Source: JAICND01 sp040905905 (lineage in GTDB: Bacteria > Actinomycetota > Acidimicrobiia > Spongiisociales > ZC4RG35). Taken from it: a stretch of 54,471 nt of DNA. The stretch spans positions 1 through 54,471 of the forward strand of contig JBBDQN010000008.1 in the NCBI GenBank assembly GCA_040905905.1. Reading direction: 5' to 3'. Of the stretch, positions 25,301 to 32,223 are shown one piece after another. Both the position numbers and the translations under genes were made by a program. Every line of letters begins with the position of its first letter. Position 1 is the first letter of the stretch. The notes below the pieces were generated by a model. It did not search any database. It was not told the DNA's origin and was given only the letters and a program-made list of their open reading frames with translations.

Positions 25301-26930
25301 GAGGCAACTCGTCGCTGAGTCGGGGCTCGTGATAAAAGACGATCCCGATTTAGCGGTGCTGCTCGCGATCGAAGCGATTCGGGCGACGGAGTCGACCGGT
25401 CAAGCGCTCCCGGAGGCGGTCGATGCCCTCCACTGGGCTATCCAAGCCTCGACCATTGAGTATCCAGCGATCGACGCGGGGATACCAGTTGCTCTGAGGC
25501 CGAACACTTCTGGACCTCGGGGGGTCTATGTGCTCGCTCCGGCGGAGCTTGTAGCTCTCGGGCGCAATGGCGTCGGTCGTGGACTCTCCCCCAGTGAGTG
25601 TGATCGCTACCTCCCATTCGGTCCGTGTCCACACGCGATCTCGCCGATCGCACCAGATCTGACTATTGCAGGAGGAGTTGAGCAGTACTCGGGTTTAGTA
25701 AGCGGCGAGGCTGGTTTGGCCGGTGCGCGTGTGGTGGTGACCGGGGGATGGTATGACGTGGAGGCTGAGATGGCCTCGGAATCGCTTGCTGCAGTTGGAG
25801 ACAGCCTTGGGATCGACGTGGTCTACCGGGCTTCCAGCCTTATCGATGACCCCTCGGCAGTCGCCGTGGGAGATGACCCCGGTGACATCGTCATCCTTGC
25901 CCAACCGGGCGCTATTGCAGAAGTCAGTGCCCGGCGGCCCGTCGTCGACGTGGGTAAGTACCTCGATGAACAGTATCTCCGAGACTCCTACGGCGACTAT
26001 TTGGTGTCGCTCGGATCCCTGACCGGCCACCTGTACGGTGTGTTTATCAAGGTGGATGCCAAGTCGCTCATCTGGTACCACCACGAGCTGTTTGAGCGGG
26101 AGGGTTACGTCGAGCCCTCTACCTGGGAGGAGCTACTGGACTTGAGTGACCAGATGGTTGCCGACAACTACACGCCCTGGTGTTTGGGAGTGTGGGCTGG
26201 TGAGGCAACTGGTTGGCCTGCCACCGATTGGCTCGAAACCATCGTTCTTCGAACGCAGGGATCCGAGTTCTATGATCGTTGGGCAAGCCACGCGATACCC
26301 TTTGACGACCCTGCCGCGGTTGACGCTCTGGAGAGAGTCGGAGACCTTGCCCACACCTCCGGGTACGTGTTTCCTGACCCCAGCTACATCGCGCTCAGGT
26401 CCATCGAGGAGTCGATTTTCCTGGCGTCCCAAGATGACCCTCAGTGTCTGATGCTGCCGGCAGCCGGATGGGCGCCTGCGTACTTCAACGAAGAAGCGCC
26501 GATGGTGGCGATGCCGTTCCCGATGATCGATGCTGCCTTTGCATCCTCGATGGAGGGGGGAGGCGACCTTGTTATAGCAGTGTCGGATAGACCTGAGGTG
26601 CGAGCCGTGATGAGGGAGTTGGCGAGCCCCGCATGGGGGGTGCCCTGGGCACAGAGCGGGGTTCCCTTCTTTGCGGCACACGGCAGTTTCAACCTGGATG
26701 TCTACCCCGATGAAACCGGAAGGACGGTTTCCAGGGCGATCCGAAACGCAATCAATGACGGAACCTATCGATTCGATGCCTCGGATCAGATGCCGTTCGA
26801 TGTCGCTTTCCGCACCCTCCATCCGGCGCTGACCGACTATGTGACCAATCCCGGCGCCTCTGCCAAGGATGCGCTTTCTGCAGTAGAACTGGCCTGGACC
26901 GAGTACGAGGCGAACCCGTCGCAACCCTAA
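22302..26930 (+). CDS. SARP / pseudokinase / nSTAND ATPase / extracellular solute-binding fusion protein
   Basis: The 1542-residue chain has five parts. Residues 2-95 are an OmpR-like winged helix and 100-245 a BTAD domain, together a SARP unit. Residues 270-470 are a Ser/Thr-kinase-like domain with K306 (VAIKVI) and D417FG, but HRD is changed to H397-G-G and the activation segment is shortened, so catalysis is unlikely. Residues 505-900 are an nSTAND NTPase with Walker A GPSGSGKS at 546-553 and Walker B LVLVIDQFEELY near 631. One membrane helix lies at about 961-983 (LGAMSLLVVLLAALAF). Residues 1139-1530 resemble a carbohydrate ABC-transporter binding protein (GVFIKVDAKSLIWYHHELFE) and should be outside the cell. 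This suggests a one-protein sugar sensor and transcription regulator. GTG 22302 follows AGGAG; ATG 22284 is the alternative. Confidence 0.85.
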   Translation: MAQADVQFKILGPLQLERAGSLVDLGSFKQKSLLALMLVHANQVVSTDRIIDELWGEGGVGKQNALWVHVSNLRSAIEPDRAPRSEGNLLLTRAPGYLLRVEPTELDAGQFEHLVSEGRGLLSSDPPAAALVFAEALALWQGRVLEDFTYESFAQEEIGRLEALRLDAVEGRIEADLARGLSHQLVGELQGLVREHPLRERFTALLMMALYRSQRQAEALRVYGQLRARLGSELGIDPSGPLRELEEQIIMGDPRLEPVPTAWVPGGPEPGLAVRGYEIRSKLGKATFGMVYRAYQPAIGREVAIKVIRPELANDPVFIRRFEAEANLIAGLESQHVVPIYDFWREPDAAFLVEKLITGGDLGRLLSKGPLSSDRTMAIVEQVARPLAMAHELGVVHGGLKLENILLDEHGNARLTDFGIASDVAVSTSTDLEGLATLAAQLLAGTRGTIADLAAGLETPAARVISAATDRTTFSSMGDFVDALRSAIGAAAAPAFAIESTNPYKGLEPFDEADTGHFFGRERLIERMLARLGGVGPVRRFLAVVGPSGSGKSSVVNAGLVPALRAGGVAGSDKWFIVTMTPGVHPFEGLERALTKVAVSTPATLLEQLLAEPAGLRRSVDAVLPDQMSPLVLVIDQFEELYTVAADEEREAFTQALVEAITHSRSRLRVVITLRADFYDHPLATPGLGELLRDHTELVTPMTASELELAISRPADAAGVVIQPALLAALITDAVSKSGVLPMLQYTLTELFERRRGATMTASAYESMGGLTGAVVERAESLFKALTPEARAAARHVFLRLVSVNEAGDDTRRRALLSELQALEGRDGDLDNMLRAFARHRLLSFDRDQASRGPTVEIAHEALIGAWTRLATWIDDARDDLRAQRRLAVAAAEWADQDKNPDFLLAGASLARYFTWHADPPVRLTSDEQTFLTAALQQENEREQAARDRVLHESQLRRRTRALVGLGAMSLLVVLLAALAFNQRQTARNLAAELSASDRARQLVAESGLVIKDDPDLAVLLAIEAIRATESTGQALPEAVDALHWAIQASTIEYPAIDAGIPVALRPNTSGPRGVYVLAPAELVALGRNGVGRGLSPSECDRYLPFGPCPHAISPIAPDLTIAGGVEQYSGLVSGEAGLAGARVVVTGGWYDVEAEMASESLAAVGDSLGIDVVYRASSLIDDPSAVAVGDDPGDIVILAQPGAIAEVSARRPVVDVGKYLDEQYLRDSYGDYLVSLGSLTGHLYGVFIKVDAKSLIWYHHELFEREGYVEPSTWEELLDLSDQMVADNYTPWCLGVWAGEATGWPATDWLETIVLRTQGSEFYDRWASHAIPFDDPAAVDALERVGDLAHTSGYVFPDPSYIALRSIEESIFLASQDDPQCLMLPAAGWAPAYFNEEAPMVAMPFPMIDAAFASSMEGGGDLVIAVSDRPEVRAVMRELASPAWGVPWAQSGVPFFAAHGSFNLDVYPDETGRTVSRAIRNAINDGTYRFDASDQMPFDVAFRTLHPALTDYVTNPGASAKDALSAVELAWTEYEANPSQP

Positions 26931-26985
26931 AGGAAACGGGAGGCTCCGGGAGGAAAGGCAAGGCGACGGAGGTATCCTCGGCCGG

Positions 26986-27669
26986 ATGGTGGCCGATTTC
27001 ACCGTTGTGGATCAGGAAGTTAAGCCGTGGAATCTCTCCAAAAACCTCGATGCCGCTGCGCTGCTGATTTTTCTTCGGGGCGATTGGTGACCGTATTGCA
27101 ACGGCCAGCTGGTCAGCCTGGCGATGCTGCACGAACGGTTTCTTGAGGCTGGCACCCGACTCTTTGCCATTTCTATCGACAGCCCGGAGCGCAACGCCGC
27201 CATGGTGGAGAAACTGTCACTGCCGTTTGCATATCTCTCCGATCCTGACCGCACCGCAGTCATAGGTCCTTACGGGTTGGCTGACCCCAAAGACGTGCGC
27301 AACATCGCCCTCCCCGCCGTTGTTCTCGTCACTCCGGCAGCTGAGGAAGCCTTTCGTTTTGTCTCCCGGGATTTTGCCGAACGACTGCCAGAGGAGAAGA
27401 TCCTCGACCAAGCCGTAAGTCTTGGTCTTCCCCCGACGAGCCAAGGACGCCCGCTGACTGCCAACTCCCAGCCCGGACCTCGTTCTCTCAGCGCCGAACA
27501 GCTTCGCATCTACTTCCGGGGTGCCCGATTCGCGGCCCTGGCAATGGGGTTGAGGCACGCCCACTTCTCTGACGAGATCAAGAATGACTCCAAGGCCTAT
27601 GTGGCTGAGATGGACCGCTACACGGCCGCGATGGAACATCTCATGTCTCGCTCTCCCCATTCCATATGA
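26986..27669 (+). CDS. Peroxiredoxin-like protein with in-frame TGA at the peroxidatic position (candidate selenoprotein)
   Basis: Reading through TGA at 27088-27090 gives 227 residues: VADFTVVDQEV..., IFLRGDW-U35-PYCNGQL, then RFLEAGTRLFAISIDSPERN. In AhpC/TSA peroxiredoxins this position is the catalytic cysteine of RGDWCPYC, so the TGA falls exactly where selenocysteine occurs in known Sec-containing thiol oxidoreductases (U-x-x-C). Both sides of the TGA are in the same frame and intact. A hairpin with a GGTC apical loop follows (27104-27122). It would reduce peroxides using a thiol donor. ATG 26986 has GGAGG at 26968-26972, rather far upstream. The stop overlaps the next gene's start (ATGA). 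Alternative: a pseudogene or an initiation at 27124 giving a product without the active site. Confidence 0.75.
27104..27122 (+). promoter_or_regulatory. Candidate bacterial SECIS hairpin
   Basis: GCCA (27104-27107) and GCT (27108-27110) pair with AGC (27115-27117) and TGGC (27119-27122), leaving C118 of the 27.1-kb block (27118) as a single bulge and GGTC (27111-27114) as the loop. The loop begins 20 bases after the TGA. The E. coli fdhF SECIS also has a three-pair upper stem closed by GGUC, 18 bases after its UGA, with one bulged base. SelB recognises this kind of loop. Confidence 0.6.
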
Positions 27670-29369
27670 CCCTCGCGCCCACTCCCACCTCAGTCATCGA
27701 CCAGAACGTCCAGGTGCTTGCCGAGCACAAAGACGAGTGGGCCCGCCTTGCAATTGGTGAACGGATACGCCTGCTCGACGATCTCATCCGCCGCGCCGAT
27801 GTCGCGGCGGCACGATGGGTAGCTGCGGGGGCTGAGGCCAAGGGACTGACCGCTGGCCAAGTGGGGGAAGAGTGGTTGTCGGGGCCATATGCCATGTTGA
27901 GCGCCGCCAATGCGTTGCGTTCGTCGCTTGAGCGGCTCGCCAAGGGCCTCACCACCTACGAGGATCGTTGGGTCAGGTCGGGTGTGGACGGGCGGGCCAT
28001 CGTCAAGGTCTTGCCGGTCGATTGGTTCGAGCCGCTGCTTTTGAGCGGGTATCGCCTCGACACCTGGATGGACCAGGGGGTTACGCCTTCGAACCTGGCC
28101 GATCATACGGCCTCCTTCTATCGCAACCCTCCCTCAGTTGGCCAGGTCTGCGGAATCCTGGGCGCCGGCAATGTGTCATCAATCCCGCCCCTGGACGCGC
28201 TCCACAGGCTCTTTGTGGAAGGACAGGTGGCAGCGGTGAAGCTCAACCCCGTCAACGACTACCTCGGGCCGATCTTCGAGGAGGTCTTCGGCGGTTTCGT
28301 CGAACGAGGTTGGTTGCGCCTGGTGTATGGAGGCGCCGAGACTGGCGGAAGGATGATCGAACATCCCCTGGTGGACACGGTCCATATCACCGGAAGCTCG
28401 ATTACCCATGACCGCATCGTGTTTGGCGGCGGGGCGGAGGCGGAGGAGCGACGCCGGTCCAACCACCCGCTCATGCAAAAGCCGATCACAAGCGAGTTGG
28501 GAGGTGTGAGTCCCTTCATCGTGGTGCCGGGTCCCTGGACCGAGGCTGACCTGAAGTTCCAGGCCGAGAACTTCGTCACCCAGAAGCTGCTCAACGGTGG
28601 GTTCAATTGCATCGCTGCTCAGGTCATGGTTCTCCCTGACGCGTGGCCGTCGAGCGAACGGTTCCTCGAGCATGTGCATGAGACCCTCGCCGCACAGCCG
28701 CAGCGCCCGGCGTACTACCCGGGTGCGGATGAACGGCGGATCGCGGTGGCATCCCGACCAGGAGCCGTGACGGTTGGGGTCTCGCCTTGCACCTATATCG
28801 ATGAGATCAACTGCACCGTCCTTGACGCCGCCTACCGGGAGGAGTTCTTTAGTGCGGCCTTCGTAGTCACTCGCCTGCCTGAACGAGACCCAGGCGCCTA
28901 CCTCGACGCTGCTGTCGACTTCGCCAACGATCGGCTGGAAGGCACCCTGGGTGCCAACCTGGTGATCCATCCATCGACCAGGGCCCAATTGGGCACGCGG
29001 TTTGAGAGCGCCATCGGCCGGCTGCGCTACGGGGCTATCGCGGTCAATACCTGGACCGCCTTCAACTTCCTTCAGCCTCGAGCTCCGTGGGGAGCATTCC
29101 CTGGTCACACCCTCACGGAGGTCGGCAGCGGGATTGGCATGGTCCACAACGCGTTGATGTTCGAACGTCCGGAGAAGACGGTTGCCACCGGTCCGTTCCG
29201 CCCCGTGACCCGGGCGTGGGCGGCAGGTGAGTTCCACCTTTCTCCAAGACCACCCTGGTTCTTGACTTCTCCTACCGGGGCAGTCACAGCCGAGCGGTTC
29301 GCCCGGTTCGCGGCGGACCATAGCCCGCTGCGCCTGCCGGGAATCTTCGCATCCGCCCTCCGCGGTTAA
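27666..29369 (+). CDS. Aldehyde dehydrogenase superfamily protein
   Basis: The 567-residue protein shows ALDH-superfamily features: the nucleotide-binding motif region GILGAGNVSSIPPLDALHRL, HITGSS, the general-base region SELGGVSPFIVV and the catalytic cysteine near residue 314 in NGGFNCIAAQV. It is longer than standard ALDHs and the C-terminal half (FNFLQPRAPWGAFPGHTLTE) is characteristic of a less studied group, so the substrate cannot be named. Its ATG overlaps the stop of the peroxiredoxin gene, meaning the two are translated together. This implies a shared role, perhaps detoxifying peroxide-derived aldehydes. Confidence 0.8.
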   Translation: MTLAPTPTSVIDQNVQVLAEHKDEWARLAIGERIRLLDDLIRRADVAAARWVAAGAEAKGLTAGQVGEEWLSGPYAMLSAANALRSSLERLAKGLTTYEDRWVRSGVDGRAIVKVLPVDWFEPLLLSGYRLDTWMDQGVTPSNLADHTASFYRNPPSVGQVCGILGAGNVSSIPPLDALHRLFVEGQVAAVKLNPVNDYLGPIFEEVFGGFVERGWLRLVYGGAETGGRMIEHPLVDTVHITGSSITHDRIVFGGGAEAEERRRSNHPLMQKPITSELGGVSPFIVVPGPWTEADLKFQAENFVTQKLLNGGFNCIAAQVMVLPDAWPSSERFLEHVHETLAAQPQRPAYYPGADERRIAVASRPGAVTVGVSPCTYIDEINCTVLDAAYREEFFSAAFVVTRLPERDPGAYLDAAVDFANDRLEGTLGANLVIHPSTRAQLGTRFESAIGRLRYGAIAVNTWTAFNFLQPRAPWGAFPGHTLTEVGSGIGMVHNALMFERPEKTVATGPFRPVTRAWAAGEFHLSPRPPWFLTSPTGAVTAERFARFAADHSPLRLPGIFASALRG

Positions 29370-29446
29370 CGCATCTCATCTCGATCGGCGTATTTGAACC
29401 AAAGCCGCCGCATGGTCGTCTCCAGCCGCGATTGGAAGGAGGAGAG

Positions 29447-30796
29447 ATGACCGTAGAAACGGTCCACGGAACAGTCGAGTTGGCAACACCCCCCGCTCTC
29501 TACCACCGCCGAAGGTGGGTTCTCGCCATCGGGTCGGCGTTGGTCCTGGCCGGGCTGGCAGTGGCAGTGTTGGCAAGGCCAGTGGCTCCGATACTCGTGA
29601 CCGACGGAGCAGGTCGAATCTCGCTGATCGACCCCCGGACCGGGCAAGCAGCTTTCACAGTGACCGATGCCGTCAAAGCACCCAACGGCTCGAGTATCTA
29701 CAGGGCGGAAGAGGTGGGTGAAACGACTGTGATCGAGATGCTCGATCCCCAATCGGGGGAGGTCATTTCATCGACAGAGGTCGGCGGCAAGCTCGAGATA
29801 CGCGCCGTCTCACCGCTCGGGGCCGCAGTGGCGCTTATGACGGCTCGCCCGGCGTCGGTGGATCTCTATGTCCCCGAGCCTCGCGAGTACACCTCGATCA
29901 ACGTGGTCTGGAGTGAAGGGCGCGAGCCCCGCAACTACACCTTGAAAGGCAACTTCGAACCCGAGACCTTCTCTACTGACGAAGAGACGCTATTTCTGCT
30001 CGAGTTCTTCCCACCTGCCGATCCCGACCGGTACTTCGTGCGACAACTTGACCTCGAGACCGGCGATATCACAGGTGTCGTCACTCCGGATCAGGAGCTG
30101 GGCATTGAGCTCAATCCGGAAATGCGGGGTCACGCGAGGGCTCAGGTGATGGCTCCAGACGGATCCTTCCTCTTCAGTCTCTACACGATCGAATCGGGCG
30201 AAGCGCCGGTCCATGATCCGTCCGATCCGCAGACGGATCGCTGGGCCTTCGTGCACACCCTGAATCTCAAGGAGAAATGGTCTCATTGCATCTTCCTGCC
30301 GGTTCCGTTCGGAACCTCGGCCGAATCGGCGATGTCTCTGGCTATCTCCGGCGATGGGAAGGATCTGTTTGTGATCGATGCCGCCACTGAGAGTGTGGCT
30401 CGAATCGATGCCAGAAAGCTGCGGGTTGATACCACCGAGAAGATCCCCGGGCTCTACGCCCATGAGGCCAGACCCGTGGCGGTGGGTCCCGAGGTGATCT
30501 ACATAGGTCTTGGGGATTCGGTGCTGGAGATGGGGCGGGAGAGTCTGATCCCCAACGCGGCCTTCGTGGTCACGGCCTCAGGGTCAGGCAGCCTTCCGAT
30601 CCATGGTCTCGAGTTGGCCCCCGATGGCCGCACCCTCCGGGTAGCACACGGTGCTTCGATCAGTGTCTTGGATATGCCGAGCGAGCGGATCGTCGCCACT
30701 CTCAAGAGCCCCGGACGAACCAGTAACAGTTTCGTGGGGGATCCGGTCGGCGAGCGGACCGAGCTCTCCTTGGATTGGGTCATCCCGGGGAGCTGA
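29447..30796 (+). CDS. Single-pass membrane protein with predicted extracellular beta-propeller-like domain
   Basis: The 449-residue protein has one membrane helix at residues 24-44 (WVLAIGSALVLAGLAVAVLA) after an RRR stretch, so the rest is outside. The remainder is built of short repeated segments such as GRISLIDPRTGQAAF, DLFVIDAATESVARID and RVAHGASISVLDMPSERIVA, typical of seven-bladed propellers of the YVTN/40-residue type. No enzymatic motif is visible. AAGGAGGAG lies at 29436-29444, correctly spaced for ATG 29447. A strong hairpin follows the stop. Confidence 0.65.
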   Translation: MTVETVHGTVELATPPALYHRRRWVLAIGSALVLAGLAVAVLARPVAPILVTDGAGRISLIDPRTGQAAFTVTDAVKAPNGSSIYRAEEVGETTVIEMLDPQSGEVISSTEVGGKLEIRAVSPLGAAVALMTARPASVDLYVPEPREYTSINVVWSEGREPRNYTLKGNFEPETFSTDEETLFLLEFFPPADPDRYFVRQLDLETGDITGVVTPDQELGIELNPEMRGHARAQVMAPDGSFLFSLYTIESGEAPVHDPSDPQTDRWAFVHTLNLKEKWSHCIFLPVPFGTSAESAMSLAISGDGKDLFVIDAATESVARIDARKLRVDTTEKIPGLYAHEARPVAVGPEVIYIGLGDSVLEMGRESLIPNAAFVVTASGSGSLPIHGLELAPDGRTLRVAHGASISVLDMPSERIVATLKSPGRTSNSFVGDPVGERTELSLDWVIPGS

Positions 30797-30815
30797 ACCG
30801 CTGGAGACATAAAGG

Positions 30816-30842
30816 CCGGTTCTGGCAGGCTGCCAGAACCGG
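30816..30842. terminator. Perfect 12-bp hairpin between convergent genes
   Basis: CCGGTTCTGGCA (30816-30827) and TGCCAGAACCGG (30831-30842) form a perfect stem with a 3-base GGC loop. It separates the propeller-like gene (+) from the small membrane peptide gene (-). No T-run follows. Confidence 0.8.
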
Positions 30843-30852
30843 TCAAGGGGTC

Positions 30853-30912
30853 TTAGGTAATCAGGAGGATGATGATGATGATCAGCAACAGGGTTCCTAA
30901 TCCGATGTACAT
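30853..30912 (-). CDS. 19-residue hydrophobic membrane peptide
   Basis: ATG at 30912 opens MYIGLGTLLLIIIIILLIT and a TAA stop. AAAGGAAC lies nine to ten bases upstream. The peptide is almost entirely Leu/Ile and would form one membrane helix. It lies 26 bases after the stop of the membrane protein gene at 30939-31502 on the same strand and just before a terminator hairpin, so the layout is that of the last gene of a small operon. Peptides of this kind starting MYIGLGT are seen in other actinobacteria as far as I recall. Confidence 0.6.
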   Translation of the reverse strand: MYIGLGTLLLIIIIILLIT

Positions 30913-30938
30913 CGTCTGTTCCTTTCGTTGATCTTCTC

Positions 30939-31502
30939 TTAGGCTGCTCGTCGGGTCAGGTTGCGATGGTTGAACGCTTCACCTGCCCGCCCCCCCAGGT
31001 AGCCGCCCAAGAGGACGACCACGATGAAACCGGCGAGGATTCCAAACGCCAGGGGAGTCCGGACATCGGACCTGATCGAGGAAAACCAATCGGGTAGGCC
31101 GGCTGGACCGAAAGCATTGAATTCAGGGCCCACCAGCGCCCCAAGCAATGCAAAGATTGCGGCCAGTACCAGCAGCCAAAGTCCGGCGCCGAGACCGTTG
31201 ATTGCTCCGTCGAACTTTGCCATGCGTCCGGCTACCCATCCTCCCAACAAGAAGGCAAGAAAGACCACGCCAAGCGCCACCGCCGAGCCAACCAATGTTG
31301 ATTCCAGGACCTCACCGTCCACATCGATCATGTTGAGCTGGTAATCGAGGGTGTTGGCACCGGCGGCAATCAGAGCTCCGAGGAAAGACAAGACGCCGAG
31401 GGCGGCAAACATGCCCGACAACGCTGCGCCGGCGTCAGCCCGACCGCCCCGGGCCGCGGCTCGAGTCACCTGAGCCTGCGGGTGATTGGCGACATCACTC
31501 AC
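30939..31502 (-). CDS. Four-helix membrane protein with glycine-rich motifs
   Basis: The 187-residue protein has a charged N-terminus and four hydrophobic segments, for example GVVFLAFLLGGWVAGRMAKF and LLVLAAIFALLGALVGPEF. Paired GGWVAGRM and GGYLGGRAGEAF motifs suggest glycine-zipper packing. It resembles small actinobacterial membrane proteins with no assigned function; no transporter or enzyme motif is visible. The GTG at 31502 has GGAGG six to seven bases upstream. The 19-residue peptide gene follows. Confidence 0.7.
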   Translation of the reverse strand: MSDVANHPQAQVTRAAARGGRADAGAALSGMFAALGVLSFLGALIAAGANTLDYQLNMIDVDGEVLESTLVGSAVALGVVFLAFLLGGWVAGRMAKFDGAINGLGAGLWLLVLAAIFALLGALVGPEFNAFGPAGLPDWFSSIRSDVRTPLAFGILAGFIVVVLLGGYLGGRAGEAFNHRNLTRRAA

Positions 31503-31559
31503 CGTTTCCTCCTTGTGCTTGCGATGCAGTGCTGTACCCCGCCCGGCGCCGGTTCAAAC

Positions 31560-31901
31560 TCAGGCGTCTTGTCGCAACCTGCTGAGCAGAGGAAGTGTCG
31601 GCAGGCGGCTGCGACTCCACCCCTCTTTAAGCAAGCGGAGGAGCAGCTTGCGACGCTCGCCGGTGGACAGCCCACCCCAAATGCCCGAAGGCTGCGCACT
31701 TTCCAGAGCGAAGGCCAGGCAGTGATACTGGACGGGACACACCTGACATACGCGCTTGGCCGATTTACTGGCCAGCGGATCTTCGGAAAACGGGAAGAAG
31801 ATCGCGTCATCGAGGCCACGACATTCGGCCAGGTCGCGCCAGTCAGGATCCTCGACAGAGCGGTACTTGGCTAGTTCGTCGAAGGTGGGTGCCGCCGGCA
31901 A
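31560..31901 (-). CDS. WhiB-family iron-sulfur transcription regulator
   Basis: The 113-residue protein has the four conserved cysteines C27, C52, C55 and C61 (C-x24-C-x2-C-x5-C), which hold a redox-sensitive [4Fe-4S] cluster, and the G-I-W-G-G turn at 73-77. A basic tail (GERRKLLLRLLKEGWSRSRL) would contact DNA. WhiB proteins act with the main sigma factor. It differs from the second WhiB in the window (FFPFSEDPL instead of FFPIGSTGP), so it is a separate subfamily. It may be co-transcribed with the small membrane frame that overlaps its start. Confidence 0.9.
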   Translation of the reverse strand: MPAAPTFDELAKYRSVEDPDWRDLAECRGLDDAIFFPFSEDPLASKSAKRVCQVCPVQYHCLAFALESAQPSGIWGGLSTGERRKLLLRLLKEGWSRSRLPTLPLLSRLRQDA

Positions 31902-32158
31902 GTGGGTCTCTCGCTGTCAAATCCGAGATCTGGGTAGCTCCTGACCGTTTTGGCGCGTCGATATGCTGCCAGGAGGGCAACCCTACGAGCCAGAAACGTT
32001 TGGAACCAGGTGGACGGCTGATGGGACTTGTGGTCTGTCTCCGTCGCGAGCCACCCGAGAATCAGGATGGCGGCGAACATGGTGGCTACAAATCCGATCA
32101 CGGCGAACGCACCCTTGCCGACAACTATGTGCAGAGGTTGTTCGGTAAGGGGCACCAT
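31871..32158 (-). CDS. Possible small membrane protein overlapping the WhiB start
   Basis: An ATG at 32158 opens 95 residues: MVPLTEQPLHIVVGKGAFAV, then a membrane helix (IGFVATMFAAILILGWLA) and a basic tail. It overlaps the WhiB gene by 31 bases in another frame. There is no good Shine-Dalgarno sequence and no recognised family. The compact hydrophobic helix flanked by charged residues suggests it could be real, but this stretch might also be non-coding. The remaining 65 bases up to the aminotransferase gene would hold both promoters. Confidence 0.4.
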   Translation of the reverse strand: MVPLTEQPLHIVVGKGAFAVIGFVATMFAAILILGWLATETDHKSHQPSTWFQTFLARRVALLAAYRRAKTVRSYPDLGFDSERPTCRRHPPSTN

Positions 32159-32223
32159 GCTGGACGGTCTACCCCGACGCGACAGAAGCGAAACATTTTG
32201 TTCGACGTGGCACCATCGTGTGC

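Noticed and set aside
27124..27669. Short peroxiredoxin-like gene starting at the ATG at 27124
   Set aside because: This would lack the active-site region, and the N-terminal domain upstream is intact apart from the TGA.
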